From: Thalassobacillus sp043497085
GTDB taxonomy: Bacteria > Bacillota > Bacilli > Bacillales > Halobacillaceae
DNA: 64,000 nt
Direction: 5' to 3' (one strand)
Assembly (NCBI GenBank): GCA_043497085.1
Contig: JBIEKI010000001.1
Shown here: positions 33,963 through 42,907 of the stretch, one piece after another
Numbering within the stretch: the first letter of the stretch is position 1
Layout: each line of letters starts with the position of its first letter
The notes under the pieces: generated by a model
Database searches by the model: none
Told to the model about the DNA's origin: nothing
The model's input: the letters and a program-made list of their open reading frames with translations, nothing else
Position numbers and translations under genes: made by a program

Positions 33963-35897
33963 TTATTTATATTCTTCATTATCCTCAGCAACCTTATCAA
34001 AACTACCAGGAGACAAATCATTATAAAGCATTGTTTTCTTCAAACGTGATTGAAAATACTCATTCAACGCTGGGTCTACACAGTAGATAAAACAGCCTTT
34101 TTGCCCTCTGGTCATTAACGTACGATAAGTATTCCGGATGATTTCGTCGGCAATAGCCTGAGCTTTTTCAGGGGTTTCTTTGGCCATCTTCTTAATCCCT
34201 TTTAAAGACTGATCGGAGCGGGCGCGTTTGGTGTAATCCGTTTTTACGTAGCCGTCTTCATAAAATAAATCCGCTCCAATAATTACTCCAACATAATCGA
34301 ATTCCAATCCCTGTGCAGTATGGATGCACCCTGCTTCACTGACGGAATTCTGGTCAATAGCCCAAATACTATCCTGCAGGTTCCAACTGATTTCAAACGC
34401 ATGTTCTGGGATGGTGATGTCTTTGAAATTGGTATTTCTTCGTTCCTTTGTCGGCCATTCCCAGCAATACCCTGCCAGCATACGGGATTTGTTATTAACT
34501 TTATTGAGTTCCTCAATTTTTTCCAGCATCCGGTGGGGATTATCGAAAACTTGAAAGTCATAATCGACCCCATAGTCATGGGTGTTGGCTGTTTCTCGAA
34601 TTTGCAGAACGTCTTCCAGCCAGGCGATATAAGCATCCGAACCGTCACACCTGAATTGGGACATCAGTTTGCCGGTAATTAAATCGGCATCAAATTCCTC
34701 GGCATATTTTTTTATTAAATCCATGCTGCCGATATCTTTCAATGTCACCCGCTGATTTTCATCAATAAAGAACAGAGTGAATTTAGAGGCTTGAATCAGC
34801 TCCTTGACCTGGTTTTCGCCCTGATTTCCGTAGAAACCTGACTTTTCATTTAGCCGGTGGGCTTCATCAACGACGATGACGTCGAATTCGTTTAAATCAG
34901 AGTTGGTGAAGCTCCCGGATCCTTTGAATAGGTTATCGATTTCTGTTTTCTTTAACGTACCTTTTAATTTGGAAGCATAGACTTCTCTTGGAGCGGAGTT
35001 TTTGGAAACATAGAGAGTCATCAAATCCTGATTGATTAGGTTAACCAGTAAATGGACAGCCATTACCGATTTTCCTGTGCCCGGACCGCCTTCGATCACC
35101 ATCACTTGCTTTTTATCTTCTTTCACTGCATCTAATGCCAAGTGGTAGGCTTCCTCGTAAAATACCTTCTGTTCATCTATCATAAGGAATTCTTCATTTC
35201 CCTCCAGCATGCTGCTAAGGGAGTCCTGCAATGATTTGGATGGCCGGATTCTGCCATGTTCAATTTGGTAGATTAATTGATTCTCATCGCCTTTACGTAT
35301 GTATTTTTTAATGAAATTGCGAAGTTTCTGGATTTCACCTTTTGTAAAAACCGGAGCTTTTGTAAGGTGCTCCTCATAATGAGCGTCAGTAAGCGGATCA
35401 TCCGTTACTTTTCGATAATTATGAAGGTAAGCACATGGATTAAGGGTGATGTGCTGTTCTTGAACATTTTCGTTAAAGCCTTCGATTAAGGCTGCATAAG
35501 ACCAGGCTTGATAAGAAGGGTGAGTGACCGATCTCTTGCCTCCGCCCAGATATGTATCAATTAAAGCATCTTTTCCCTCGACTTTTTCTACTTCGGACCA
35601 TTGCTTCAATTCAACTATTACCACATGGTCCTGAGAACCGCTGTTTCCTGCAACCAGAAAATCCACTCGTTTCGAAGTGTTTGGTATGTTAAATTCAATG
35701 GCAACCGAAGAATCTTTCGGAATATCTCTATCCTGCATGACATTGGACATACGCTGAAGGGAATTTTCCCAGGACAAAATTTCACTCTTTGAGGTCCGGC
35801 CGATTTTTTCCTGATAGGAGTTATAAAGTCGCTCCACCAGTAGTTCATTAGTAATATCCGAGATGAATTCTGTTTTGGTAGCTTCATAAATGATCAT
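33963..35897 (-). CDS. PD-(D/E)XK nuclease fused to Schlafen-type (DUF2075) helicase
   Basis: 644 residues from ATG 35897; AGGAG lies nine bases upstream, while the ATG at 35906 abuts it. The N-terminal 200 residues contain KRVDFLVAG..DHVVIVELKQW, an Asp plus ExK core of a PD-(D/E)XK nuclease. Then come SF1 helicase motifs of the DUF2075/SLFN-g3 family: VIEGGPGTGKSVMA (Walker A), DVIVVDEAHRL (Walker B), LFFIDENQRV, MSQFRCDGSDA and a C-terminal HTAQGLEFDYVGVIIG. DNA- or RNA-processing enzyme of unknown role, widespread and sometimes linked to defence. Second such helicase in the window (see 1-1198). Stands alone. Confidence 0.85.
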   Translation of the reverse strand: MIIYEATKTEFISDITNELLVERLYNSYQEKIGRTSKSEILSWENSLQRMSNVMQDRDIPKDSSVAIEFNIPNTSKRVDFLVAGNSGSQDHVVIVELKQWSEVEKVEGKDALIDTYLGGGKRSVTHPSYQAWSYAALIEGFNENVQEQHITLNPCAYLHNYRKVTDDPLTDAHYEEHLTKAPVFTKGEIQKLRNFIKKYIRKGDENQLIYQIEHGRIRPSKSLQDSLSSMLEGNEEFLMIDEQKVFYEEAYHLALDAVKEDKKQVMVIEGGPGTGKSVMAVHLLVNLINQDLMTLYVSKNSAPREVYASKLKGTLKKTEIDNLFKGSGSFTNSDLNEFDVIVVDEAHRLNEKSGFYGNQGENQVKELIQASKFTLFFIDENQRVTLKDIGSMDLIKKYAEEFDADLITGKLMSQFRCDGSDAYIAWLEDVLQIRETANTHDYGVDYDFQVFDNPHRMLEKIEELNKVNNKSRMLAGYCWEWPTKERRNTNFKDITIPEHAFEISWNLQDSIWAIDQNSVSEAGCIHTAQGLEFDYVGVIIGADLFYEDGYVKTDYTKRARSDQSLKGIKKMAKETPEKAQAIADEIIRNTYRTLMTRGQKGCFIYCVDPALNEYFQSRLKKTMLYNDLSPGSFDKVAEDNEEYK

Positions 35898-36098
35898 GGG
35901 AACCATCTCCTATCAATTAGTAAAAATTAGCGAAGAATCTAATAAAGGTAATCATTTTTTCGTGTCGAAAGGGTTATATATTCAGCTTACCTTATTTTCC
36001 CACGTGATTGTAGAAAAATCATTCCAAACAAAGCGGAGATATACATGTGATTATTGAGTTCAACCAGAAGAATTACTAACTCAGGAGGTTAATTTGAA

Positions 36099-37334
36099 AT
36101 GAATGAAAAAGTTACCTTCTCCCCGGAAGAGGAGTTTCGGGAGAGGGCGAGGAAAGTTTTTGAAAGGCATAAAAATAGAATTCAAAAGAAATTGCCGGAA
36201 GCGGAAGTGTATCATGTTGGGAGTACAGCCGTAAGAGGGTCACTGACGAAAGGTGATATCGATGTGCAGGTGCGCGTGACTCAGGCGGATTTTGACAAGG
36301 CGAGGAAAGCCTTGTTAGATCTGTATCCCGTGAATACGGGCAGTGACCAAACGTCTTTTTTCTGCGCTTTTGAGTGGGAAGAAGATGTACTGCCGGTGGG
36401 TGTCCAGTTGACGGTGATCGGTACTTCCGTCGACCATTTTTATAAGATGACGCGCTTTTTCATAGAAAACCCTTCTTACACCGAACAGTATAATTCTTTG
36501 AAAAAGCGGTATGGAGCGCACATGGATACGTACCGGAAGGCGAAGGCAGCTTTCCTGACCGATGTATTGGAAACGCCGGCCTATCAGAAAATCGCTGATC
36601 ATTTTGCGGTTTACGATAAAGTTAAATTTGTGGAGGGGGAGCAATATGTGACGGTGGAAGATACCAGACACCTGACAAATCAGGAGATGAAAAACCTCGT
36701 CACGTACTTATTAAACGATCCAGCTTTTCATTCCAAAGCAATGACTCTCCTTGTCCACCATAAATTTAGCGAAGACATCGAAAGTTTTTTAACAGACCGT
36801 GGTTTTCAGCTGCACGATGAAAATGTCATGGTGAAAAAAGTACTGAGCAAAGAGGCACAGACAGTAGTCTATTTTGACACAGTTTCTCTCCATGATATCC
36901 AGGAAGTAGAGTTTACTCGTATTTGGGAACAAGCGATGAGCCAATCGTTAAACGCACCTTCTTCTCTGGACATGGAAGGTCACATGCAAAGTGTAAAAGA
37001 GGAGCTTGGCGAAGATTACCGCAGCTCCTGCCTCATTGCTTATGAGAACGACCTTCCCATCGGAGTTGTGATGCCGCATATTGAACCAGGAACTACTGAG
37101 GAAGGAAGATTGTTTTATTTTGGACTCGTGCCGGAAGCGCGTGGTAAAGGGAAAAGCAAACGACTCCACCAACAGGCACTGGGTATATTAAAGGATAAGT
37201 TTGGTGCCGGCTATTACATCGGTTCCACAAGTAGTAATAATGTTCCCATGCTGAAAACCTTTGAAGCAAATGGCTGCACGGTTGTAGAGAGGAATAAGGT
37301 GTATAAACGGGCGAAAACCGCGGGTAAAAACTAG
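36099..37334 (+). CDS. GrpB-GNAT fusion protein
   Basis: 411 residues. Residues 1-165 match GrpB/UPF0157, a nucleotidyltransferase-fold family (EVYHVGSTAVRGSLTKGDIDVQVRV gives the GS and DxD motifs; TYRKAKAAFL near the end). Residues 170-410 form a GNAT acetyltransferase, with LVPEARGKGKSKRLHQQAL as the acetyl-CoA pyrophosphate loop and TSSNNVPMLKTFEANGC. GrpB proteins more often occur alone; the join suggests both act on one small molecule. RBS CAGGAGG, ATG 36099. Confidence 0.82.
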   Translation: MNEKVTFSPEEEFRERARKVFERHKNRIQKKLPEAEVYHVGSTAVRGSLTKGDIDVQVRVTQADFDKARKALLDLYPVNTGSDQTSFFCAFEWEEDVLPVGVQLTVIGTSVDHFYKMTRFFIENPSYTEQYNSLKKRYGAHMDTYRKAKAAFLTDVLETPAYQKIADHFAVYDKVKFVEGEQYVTVEDTRHLTNQEMKNLVTYLLNDPAFHSKAMTLLVHHKFSEDIESFLTDRGFQLHDENVMVKKVLSKEAQTVVYFDTVSLHDIQEVEFTRIWEQAMSQSLNAPSSLDMEGHMQSVKEELGEDYRSSCLIAYENDLPIGVVMPHIEPGTTEEGRLFYFGLVPEARGKGKSKRLHQQALGILKDKFGAGYYIGSTSSNNVPMLKTFEANGCTVVERNKVYKRAKTAGKN

Positions 37335-37416
37335 ATAAACGGGAATATTCAAAAGAGGAAAGTAACTGCATCTTTAATTGGAAGAAAATATCGTACACAT
37401 ACGGGAGTGGAATTAG

Positions 37417-38010
37417 ATGAGAAAACTGGTCTTCGGAGTATTGCTTGCTGCTTCCATAACCGGAATGTTAACTGTCTGGTTTCCGTTCACGAGTGTAATG
37501 AACAAGCTGATTATACAACTTCTCTTGCCTCTCGCCGCTATTTACTGGATCAATAAAAATCGCTACTGGTTCCATCATCACATTCAAAAATCACTGGGTT
37601 GGAGTAAACACCCTTTGGTTATTTCTCTTCTTTTTTTAGTTATCAGCGTCGGATATGACCTGGCTTTATTTACCGGCCATTTTCTATGGGCTCTGCCTAT
37701 CTTTCATTTACTGATGCTGGTCAGTTCGTATCTCTTTTGGTGTATGTTTGTCCCTGCTGGGCGAAATAATAAGCAGCTGTCTTTTGCGGGAAAATCGCTG
37801 TTTTTGGTCGCCAACATGCTGATGTTAGGGGTTTATGCGTTTATTGCCAGCCACTATTTCCCATCTCATGAGACAAGCATCTATACGTTTATCGGCTCGC
37901 TCGTACTCGTGATGACATTTTTGTTAGGGTATACGTTGATGATGTGGGGGAGAAAAGAACATGTTGTGGATCGGCGTACAGTAGAAGGTCTGGTGCGAAA
38001 GTTAAAATAA
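37417..38010 (+). CDS. Multi-pass membrane protein, unknown
   Basis: 197 residues with about six membrane helices and a short basic C-terminus (RRTVEGLVRKLK). WCMFVPAGRNNKQLSFAGKS between helices is the main polar loop. No signature recognised; some similarity of layout to DUF420/cytochrome assembly-type proteins is too weak to use. ATG 37417 behind GGGAGTGG. Follows the GrpB-GNAT gene by 82 bases and may share its transcript. Confidence 0.55.
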   Translation: MRKLVFGVLLAASITGMLTVWFPFTSVMNKLIIQLLLPLAAIYWINKNRYWFHHHIQKSLGWSKHPLVISLLFLVISVGYDLALFTGHFLWALPIFHLLMLVSSYLFWCMFVPAGRNNKQLSFAGKSLFLVANMLMLGVYAFIASHYFPSHETSIYTFIGSLVLVMTFLLGYTLMMWGRKEHVVDRRTVEGLVRKLK

Positions 38011-38204
38011 ATACACTAACTAAAGCCTGATTTCTCGCTTCAATACGGAGAAATTAAAGATAGGAATAATAAATGGAAATAAAAATTAACAAAATGCTGG
38101 TTTTTTTCATTCGCTCCTCAGCCGCCAACCAACGGATTTTATGAAAATAACTGAGGAGGTGCAAAAAATCTTTTATAGGGGTGATTGCTTATGGATGTCT
38201 ACAG

Positions 38205-38247
38205 AAAAACACAGACATAAACGCTGATATTTACGTCTGTGTTTCTT
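38205..38247 (-). terminator. Terminator of the lanM operon
   Basis: AAACACAGACATAAA pairs with TTTACGTCTGTGTTT around nine bases; T-rich on both strands. It lies 52 bases past the lanM stop. Confidence 0.8.
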
Positions 38248-38298
38248 TCTGTATTTTGATGTACTATACTAAGGGTTTTATATATACGATTAGCTGTG

Positions 38299-41200
38299 TC
38301 ATTGCAATAGCAGAAGTGATGGTACCTTATCCGGTTGATAAATGCGTAATAATTGATAGCCTATTCCTGCTGATCCTAAAAATAAACTAGGTGTTTCTAA
38401 TTGCTGGATGGCACCGGAAAGGTAGCCATCGCTGCTTTTCAACAAATTATCTGTCAAAGCATGTGCCGCTCTTATTAATTCTTCGTTATTAAATGATATG
38501 CCGGTTGTCAATAAAAAGTCTACTGCTCCCATATCTCCATGGCACAGGGAGTGATTATGGGATGGGTAATGGTTCAGGACATTTTGTGTTGCTATCTGTA
38601 TCTCTTTTTTCATTTCTCCATCCTGATCATAACCAGGCATGATCAAACGGCTCATCCCTATGCCTAAGGATCCGTGACACCAGTAATGCTTACACAATCC
38701 TTGCTTATCAAAGCGATGATCTAGCCAGTTTGATTTTGTTTTATCAAATAAAGAGCGGTCAAAGGCTAACGCTTCTTGCCCCATTACTGAGAATCGTTCA
38801 TTACCCGTAAATTGAGCTAATCGGAGAAGAGCGGAAGCGATACCGCTGGCCCCATGACCAAAACCTCCAAGGGGTTTAAAATCAGTGGCAGCAGACAGCC
38901 AAGCTATCCCTGTCGGTGTCATGGTAGCACGGTCAACTAAGTGCTGGCCATATTTTTGGGCAATATCCACATACTTGTAATTGCCACTTTTTTGATAATA
39001 ACTTAACAACACATGAATAATGCCAGCCGACCCTCCAAGGACATCAAAAACCTCATCCTGTTCCACATTATGTTCTAAGAAATGTATAATCTCTTTTTGC
39101 TTTTTGTTAATAGTTTGAGTGAATGGCTTATCATCTTGAAAACTTTGACCCAAATGCATAATTGGATATAAAAGGGATACCGGGCCATAAAAGACAGAAG
39201 GAAGCGCATTTGATATATTTGCCTCAGCGATTGCTGTGGTAAGAGCCGCTTTTGATGCTTTTATATATTTATCCTCATTAGTTATTATTCCTAACTGACC
39301 TAAGAATAGTGCTATTCCTCCTACTCCATCATAAAAACCAGTTTCTAGAGCGGAAACATTCCATTGGCCTTGGTGGTTCATTCCTATTCCAATCCATGAA
39401 GCATTCTTTTCGTCTGGTCCATAAATGGCTTGCTCGATTAAACGATCTCCAATGTTAATAGCTCCGTCTAAAAAGCAATGCTGGTCCACTTTTTCAGGAA
39501 TATACAGTGTCTTCTCTTCATTCCTATCATCTGGTGTCTTATCTTCTTGTAAGCTTAAAATAGAAGCTTTGATATAATGAATTTGTTTCTGGATAGATTC
39601 ATTATCTAAATGTTTAATGCGATTAAGAACTAGTTCCATTCCGCTTTTTTCAAAGGCATCTGCTATCCTGGTGCCTCTACTGTCCCATAAATCTTTTGAA
39701 GCAGGCGTAGTAACAAAATACGGAATATCTCCATTTAGTAAATCCGCTTTTTCAGAGCGTACAACTGTTGGGGGAAAGGGTGTAAAGTAGACCCGGTCGA
39801 TTATGTTTTCGCGATCCAAAGCATTTCTTAAATAGTCAGGATGGCTCGATTCTATAATAAAATTTGAATAGTAATGGGTGTTTCTTACCACAATCCTAAT
39901 TTTGAGATTATTCATCGCTTGTATTGGACCGCCTGAGGCAAGCAATTCATCTTTGTTGTTGTTGACAAGCTGGGTGACTTCCTCAAATCCTTTAATCACA
40001 AAATCGACGTATTGAGTAGCATCGATCTCTTCGTCGTTTATCATCGGACGATTCGAGCTTTCTTCTAATAAAAGGGACTTACGTACAAACCTTAATTCAT
40101 CAGTGCCTCTATTTTCAATCTGCAGAACAGGAAAAGGCAATTCCTGTTTTCTACCACCCATTCCACTGATCTCAAGGCCTTTTCCGTCTTTGGACTGAAA
40201 ACCTAATAGAGGAACTAGGCCCGTACCAATAACAGAATGAGAGACTTCAAGTTTGGCTCTTGTGTTTGCTGTGTCTTTGAATACATCTTGTATGGTATTA
40301 TGAAACACAGTTTCATAGTCAATAATTACGGGATACTCTCCATGGGCAATGATATTTTCATAATGGAAGTCTGTTCCCTTAAGCAAGTACATCAGAGCCA
40401 GAAGACCTCCGAAACGGGTATAATACCTTTCCAGCTCCTCTTCACTTTTAACAGGAGATTGCTTAACAATTTCTTCCCAGGCATAAGATTCTTTATCAAC
40501 CATCCGATAAATCTTTAATGGAGTGGTAAATCCTTTCTGGTTTATCCACTGAAATAACTGTTGCACCGCATTCGAAATCGCTAATGGCTTCGGTTTATAC
40601 AAAATTTCTTCTCCATCATTGAACAGAAAAGAAATGACGGACCTTCCCTTTTGATGCGAATCTCCTAAACTTAGTTTTAACCCATCAAGATTTATATCGG
40701 TTAATTGGAACGTCTCTTCTATTAATTGTTTATCCTTGATAAACCTGGATAAAGCATCGAATACATGATCGACAAAGAAAACGGTGCGGGTCGTTAGCAA
40801 TCTGGTAAGGGCCGTATATTCATTATAGAACGACGTTACATATTCCCTTGATTTTAATTTATTTTCGATGAAAAAAGCATAACGCTCTTCTGGTGAGTCA
40901 CCTTCTAATTCATCTAATAAACGGGAAACATTTATTTCAAGGGCTATGGTACGTGCTGTAATTTGCAGCAAATTTGTGGCTATGGCTTCGAGACAATTCT
41001 GAATGACCGTATCTTTATTAATGAAGGTTTGGACATCTCTTTTTTGGAAGTACAATTCTAACTGAAACTGCACCCATGTCAGGAACGGCTGGAAGATGTG
41101 ACTTAAACCATCTTCAGTATGTTTCATATTTAGGCTGTGTTTTTCTGATAAGCTTATTATATCGTTAAATTTCTTTAACCAGTCAGGTTCTTCACTATAA

Positions 41201-41478
41201 GATACTTTCCCATTAAGGGCGGTCTCTTCCTGATTAAGTAGTTGAGTAAACTCGTTGTAATTCAGTCCCTCTGCTGCTAGCCGCTGGTTGAAAAGTTTAT
41301 CATTGATCAATAAACAATTGTTCCTCCAGTCTGTCAGCCGCTTATCTAAATTATTAACATCACTTGGACTATTCCCGAGGTTTCTATCCATTTCCTTTCT
41401 TAGTAACTCAGCCTTTTCCCTTATAAATAAGCCTTTAGTCCAATCGATATCGATGGAATTTTTAGTTTTCAACACCAT
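38299..41478 (-). CDS. lanM: LanM class II lanthipeptide synthetase
   Basis: 1059 residues from ATG 41478 (AAAAGGGGG upstream; the frame opens at 41496). The N-terminal about 600 residues are the DUF4135 dehydratase, a kinase-like fold that phosphorylates and eliminates Ser/Thr (FLFNDGEEILYKPKPLAI, LLKGTDFHYENIIAHGEYPVIIDYETVFHNT). The C-terminal 350 residues are the LanC cyclase with zinc ligands in HYWCHGSLGIG and SLCHGDMGAVD, and GGFGHGASGIASAL. It dehydrates the LanA cores and closes the thioether rings. Last gene of the luxR-lanT-lanP-lanM operon; its start overlaps the lanP end by 17 bases. A single LanM fits the single type of precursor. Confidence 0.95.
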   Translation of the reverse strand: MVLKTKNSIDIDWTKGLFIREKAELLRKEMDRNLGNSPSDVNNLDKRLTDWRNNCLLINDKLFNQRLAAEGLNYNEFTQLLNQEETALNGKVSYSEEPDWLKKFNDIISLSEKHSLNMKHTEDGLSHIFQPFLTWVQFQLELYFQKRDVQTFINKDTVIQNCLEAIATNLLQITARTIALEINVSRLLDELEGDSPEERYAFFIENKLKSREYVTSFYNEYTALTRLLTTRTVFFVDHVFDALSRFIKDKQLIEETFQLTDINLDGLKLSLGDSHQKGRSVISFLFNDGEEILYKPKPLAISNAVQQLFQWINQKGFTTPLKIYRMVDKESYAWEEIVKQSPVKSEEELERYYTRFGGLLALMYLLKGTDFHYENIIAHGEYPVIIDYETVFHNTIQDVFKDTANTRAKLEVSHSVIGTGLVPLLGFQSKDGKGLEISGMGGRKQELPFPVLQIENRGTDELRFVRKSLLLEESSNRPMINDEEIDATQYVDFVIKGFEEVTQLVNNNKDELLASGGPIQAMNNLKIRIVVRNTHYYSNFIIESSHPDYLRNALDRENIIDRVYFTPFPPTVVRSEKADLLNGDIPYFVTTPASKDLWDSRGTRIADAFEKSGMELVLNRIKHLDNESIQKQIHYIKASILSLQEDKTPDDRNEEKTLYIPEKVDQHCFLDGAINIGDRLIEQAIYGPDEKNASWIGIGMNHQGQWNVSALETGFYDGVGGIALFLGQLGIITNEDKYIKASKAALTTAIAEANISNALPSVFYGPVSLLYPIMHLGQSFQDDKPFTQTINKKQKEIIHFLEHNVEQDEVFDVLGGSAGIIHVLLSYYQKSGNYKYVDIAQKYGQHLVDRATMTPTGIAWLSAATDFKPLGGFGHGASGIASALLRLAQFTGNERFSVMGQEALAFDRSLFDKTKSNWLDHRFDKQGLCKHYWCHGSLGIGMSRLIMPGYDQDGEMKKEIQIATQNVLNHYPSHNHSLCHGDMGAVDFLLTTGISFNNEELIRAAHALTDNLLKSSDGYLSGAIQQLETPSLFLGSAGIGYQLLRIYQPDKVPSLLLLQ

Positions 41479-42907
41479 CATTTCCCCCTTTTTCATTTAA
41501 TAGTTTCAAAGAGTTATTAACATTTACAATGCCATAACGGCTTTGTTTTTCATCGGTAACATCGGGGTTATATGGCATTGCCCCTTCATTGATGAGTGAA
41601 TAGATTTCACGTAAAGGTAATTCGATCATTTCTTCTTTTGCTTCTGCTATCAATAGAGCAATAGCAGCAGAGACTTTAGGTGCTGCTAAGCTCGTACCAA
41701 CCATAAGGGTATACCCCTCTTCAATACCTAAATATTGATTCAATGGGGAGGATGGGAGGTCTGTTGGGTATGTGGTCATAGAGAGCCTTTGAAAGTCAAC
41801 CTCTCCTTTTTCCTGGAATTCTGGACCATAATCACCGGACGGTGCAGACAGTTCTACCTGTTGCCCGTAATTGGACATTGGATCTATTGTTTGGGTTCGA
41901 GTTGAACCTGACACGGTAATGACGCCGTTCAATCCTCCTGGGGCATAAAATGTCGGATCGTCTGTACCAATGGTTAGCCCCAGCAGTTTCGGGTTGCTTA
42001 TATCAATTCCTTGGGTTCGAGTACCTGATGCAGCAACTACAGCTGTCCCCTTTTGATTGGCGTAATTAATTGCTTTTTTGTACGCCAACAATGCTGCTCT
42101 ATCTTCAGAATTCTTTACGGATAAGTAGGAACCAAGGCTTAAATTGATCACATCGGATCCTGCGTTTACGGCTTCAATCATGGCTGAGACCACCCAGCTT
42201 GTTTTCCCGCTTGATTGGTCAAATACTTTATAAGGAATTATCCCTAATTGTGGACCCACACCTAAAAGGCTGCCATTAGCCGCAATCGAACCAGCGACCA
42301 TGGTTCCATGTCCCATCTTATCCTGTGTGCTTTCAACTCCTGGTACGAAGGACTTTCCCTCTGACAGGATGTTATCTTTTAAATCAGGATGTTGATGATC
42401 AATGCCGCTATCAATGATAGCGACCACTACATCGTGATTTCCTAATTGTTTCTCGAAGGATGCCCCATTGTTTGTAACTTCCTTAATGTCCCACCCCCAT
42501 TCTTCGTATAACTGTGCTGTTGAAAAAATACTATTTGTGTAATTCACTAGGGGTAAGTCAGACATAGTGCTGAAACTGAATGGGTCAGGGAGATGGACGG
42601 GGCTATCCTCTCCCATTACGACATCCAGCTTTTCCCTTTCAATAGTCTGTAGCATCCGTTTTTTTTCGTCCTGGGATATGGCGCTTACCTTTATCATGTT
42701 AATGTCCTCGAGAAAGTTAACGGCGATTTCCTCCGTTTTTTCTAATTCGTTTACGAGATGTCTTAAATCCTTATCATTTCCATGGATGAGCCATTCCTGA
42801 TCGGTCGTCCCTTTGTCGGCATGCCCTTCAACCGGTGACAAGAGAAGGAAGCTGGATAAAAGTAACGTGAACAAACTGACGGTAATATGACTAAATGGAA
42901 TCCGCAT
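41462..42907 (-). CDS. lanP: LanP subtilisin-type leader protease
   Basis: 481 residues with a Sec signal (SLFTLLLSSFLLLSPVEGHA), a propeptide of about 100 residues and an S8 domain: Asp166 in IIDSGID, His200 in GHGTMVAG, Ser406 in GTSLAAP. It should act outside the cell, trimming the SDVQPE stub left after LanT cuts the lanthipeptide leader, as LicP and CylA do in the lichenicidin and cytolysin systems. Oddly, the usual oxyanion-hole Asn of the SGN motif reads Thr296 (AASGTRTQG). ATG 42907 behind AAAGGAGG; overlaps lanT by 17 bases. Confidence 0.9.
   Translation of the reverse strand: MRIPFSHITVSLFTLLLSSFLLLSPVEGHADKGTTDQEWLIHGNDKDLRHLVNELEKTEEIAVNFLEDINMIKVSAISQDEKKRMLQTIEREKLDVVMGEDSPVHLPDPFSFSTMSDLPLVNYTNSIFSTAQLYEEWGWDIKEVTNNGASFEKQLGNHDVVVAIIDSGIDHQHPDLKDNILSEGKSFVPGVESTQDKMGHGTMVAGSIAANGSLLGVGPQLGIIPYKVFDQSSGKTSWVVSAMIEAVNAGSDVINLSLGSYLSVKNSEDRAALLAYKKAINYANQKGTAVVAASGTRTQGIDISNPKLLGLTIGTDDPTFYAPGGLNGVITVSGSTRTQTIDPMSNYGQQVELSAPSGDYGPEFQEKGEVDFQRLSMTTYPTDLPSSPLNQYLGIEEGYTLMVGTSLAAPKVSAAIALLIAEAKEEMIELPLREIYSLINEGAMPYNPDVTDEKQSRYGIVNVNNSLKLLNEKGGNDGVEN

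Noticed and set aside
38191..38220. Nine-codon frame MDVYRKTQT with a weak GGGG upstream, before the lanM terminator
   Set aside because: I considered a holin-like type I toxin or a leader peptide, but it has no hydrophobic stretch, and its end lies in the terminator stem.
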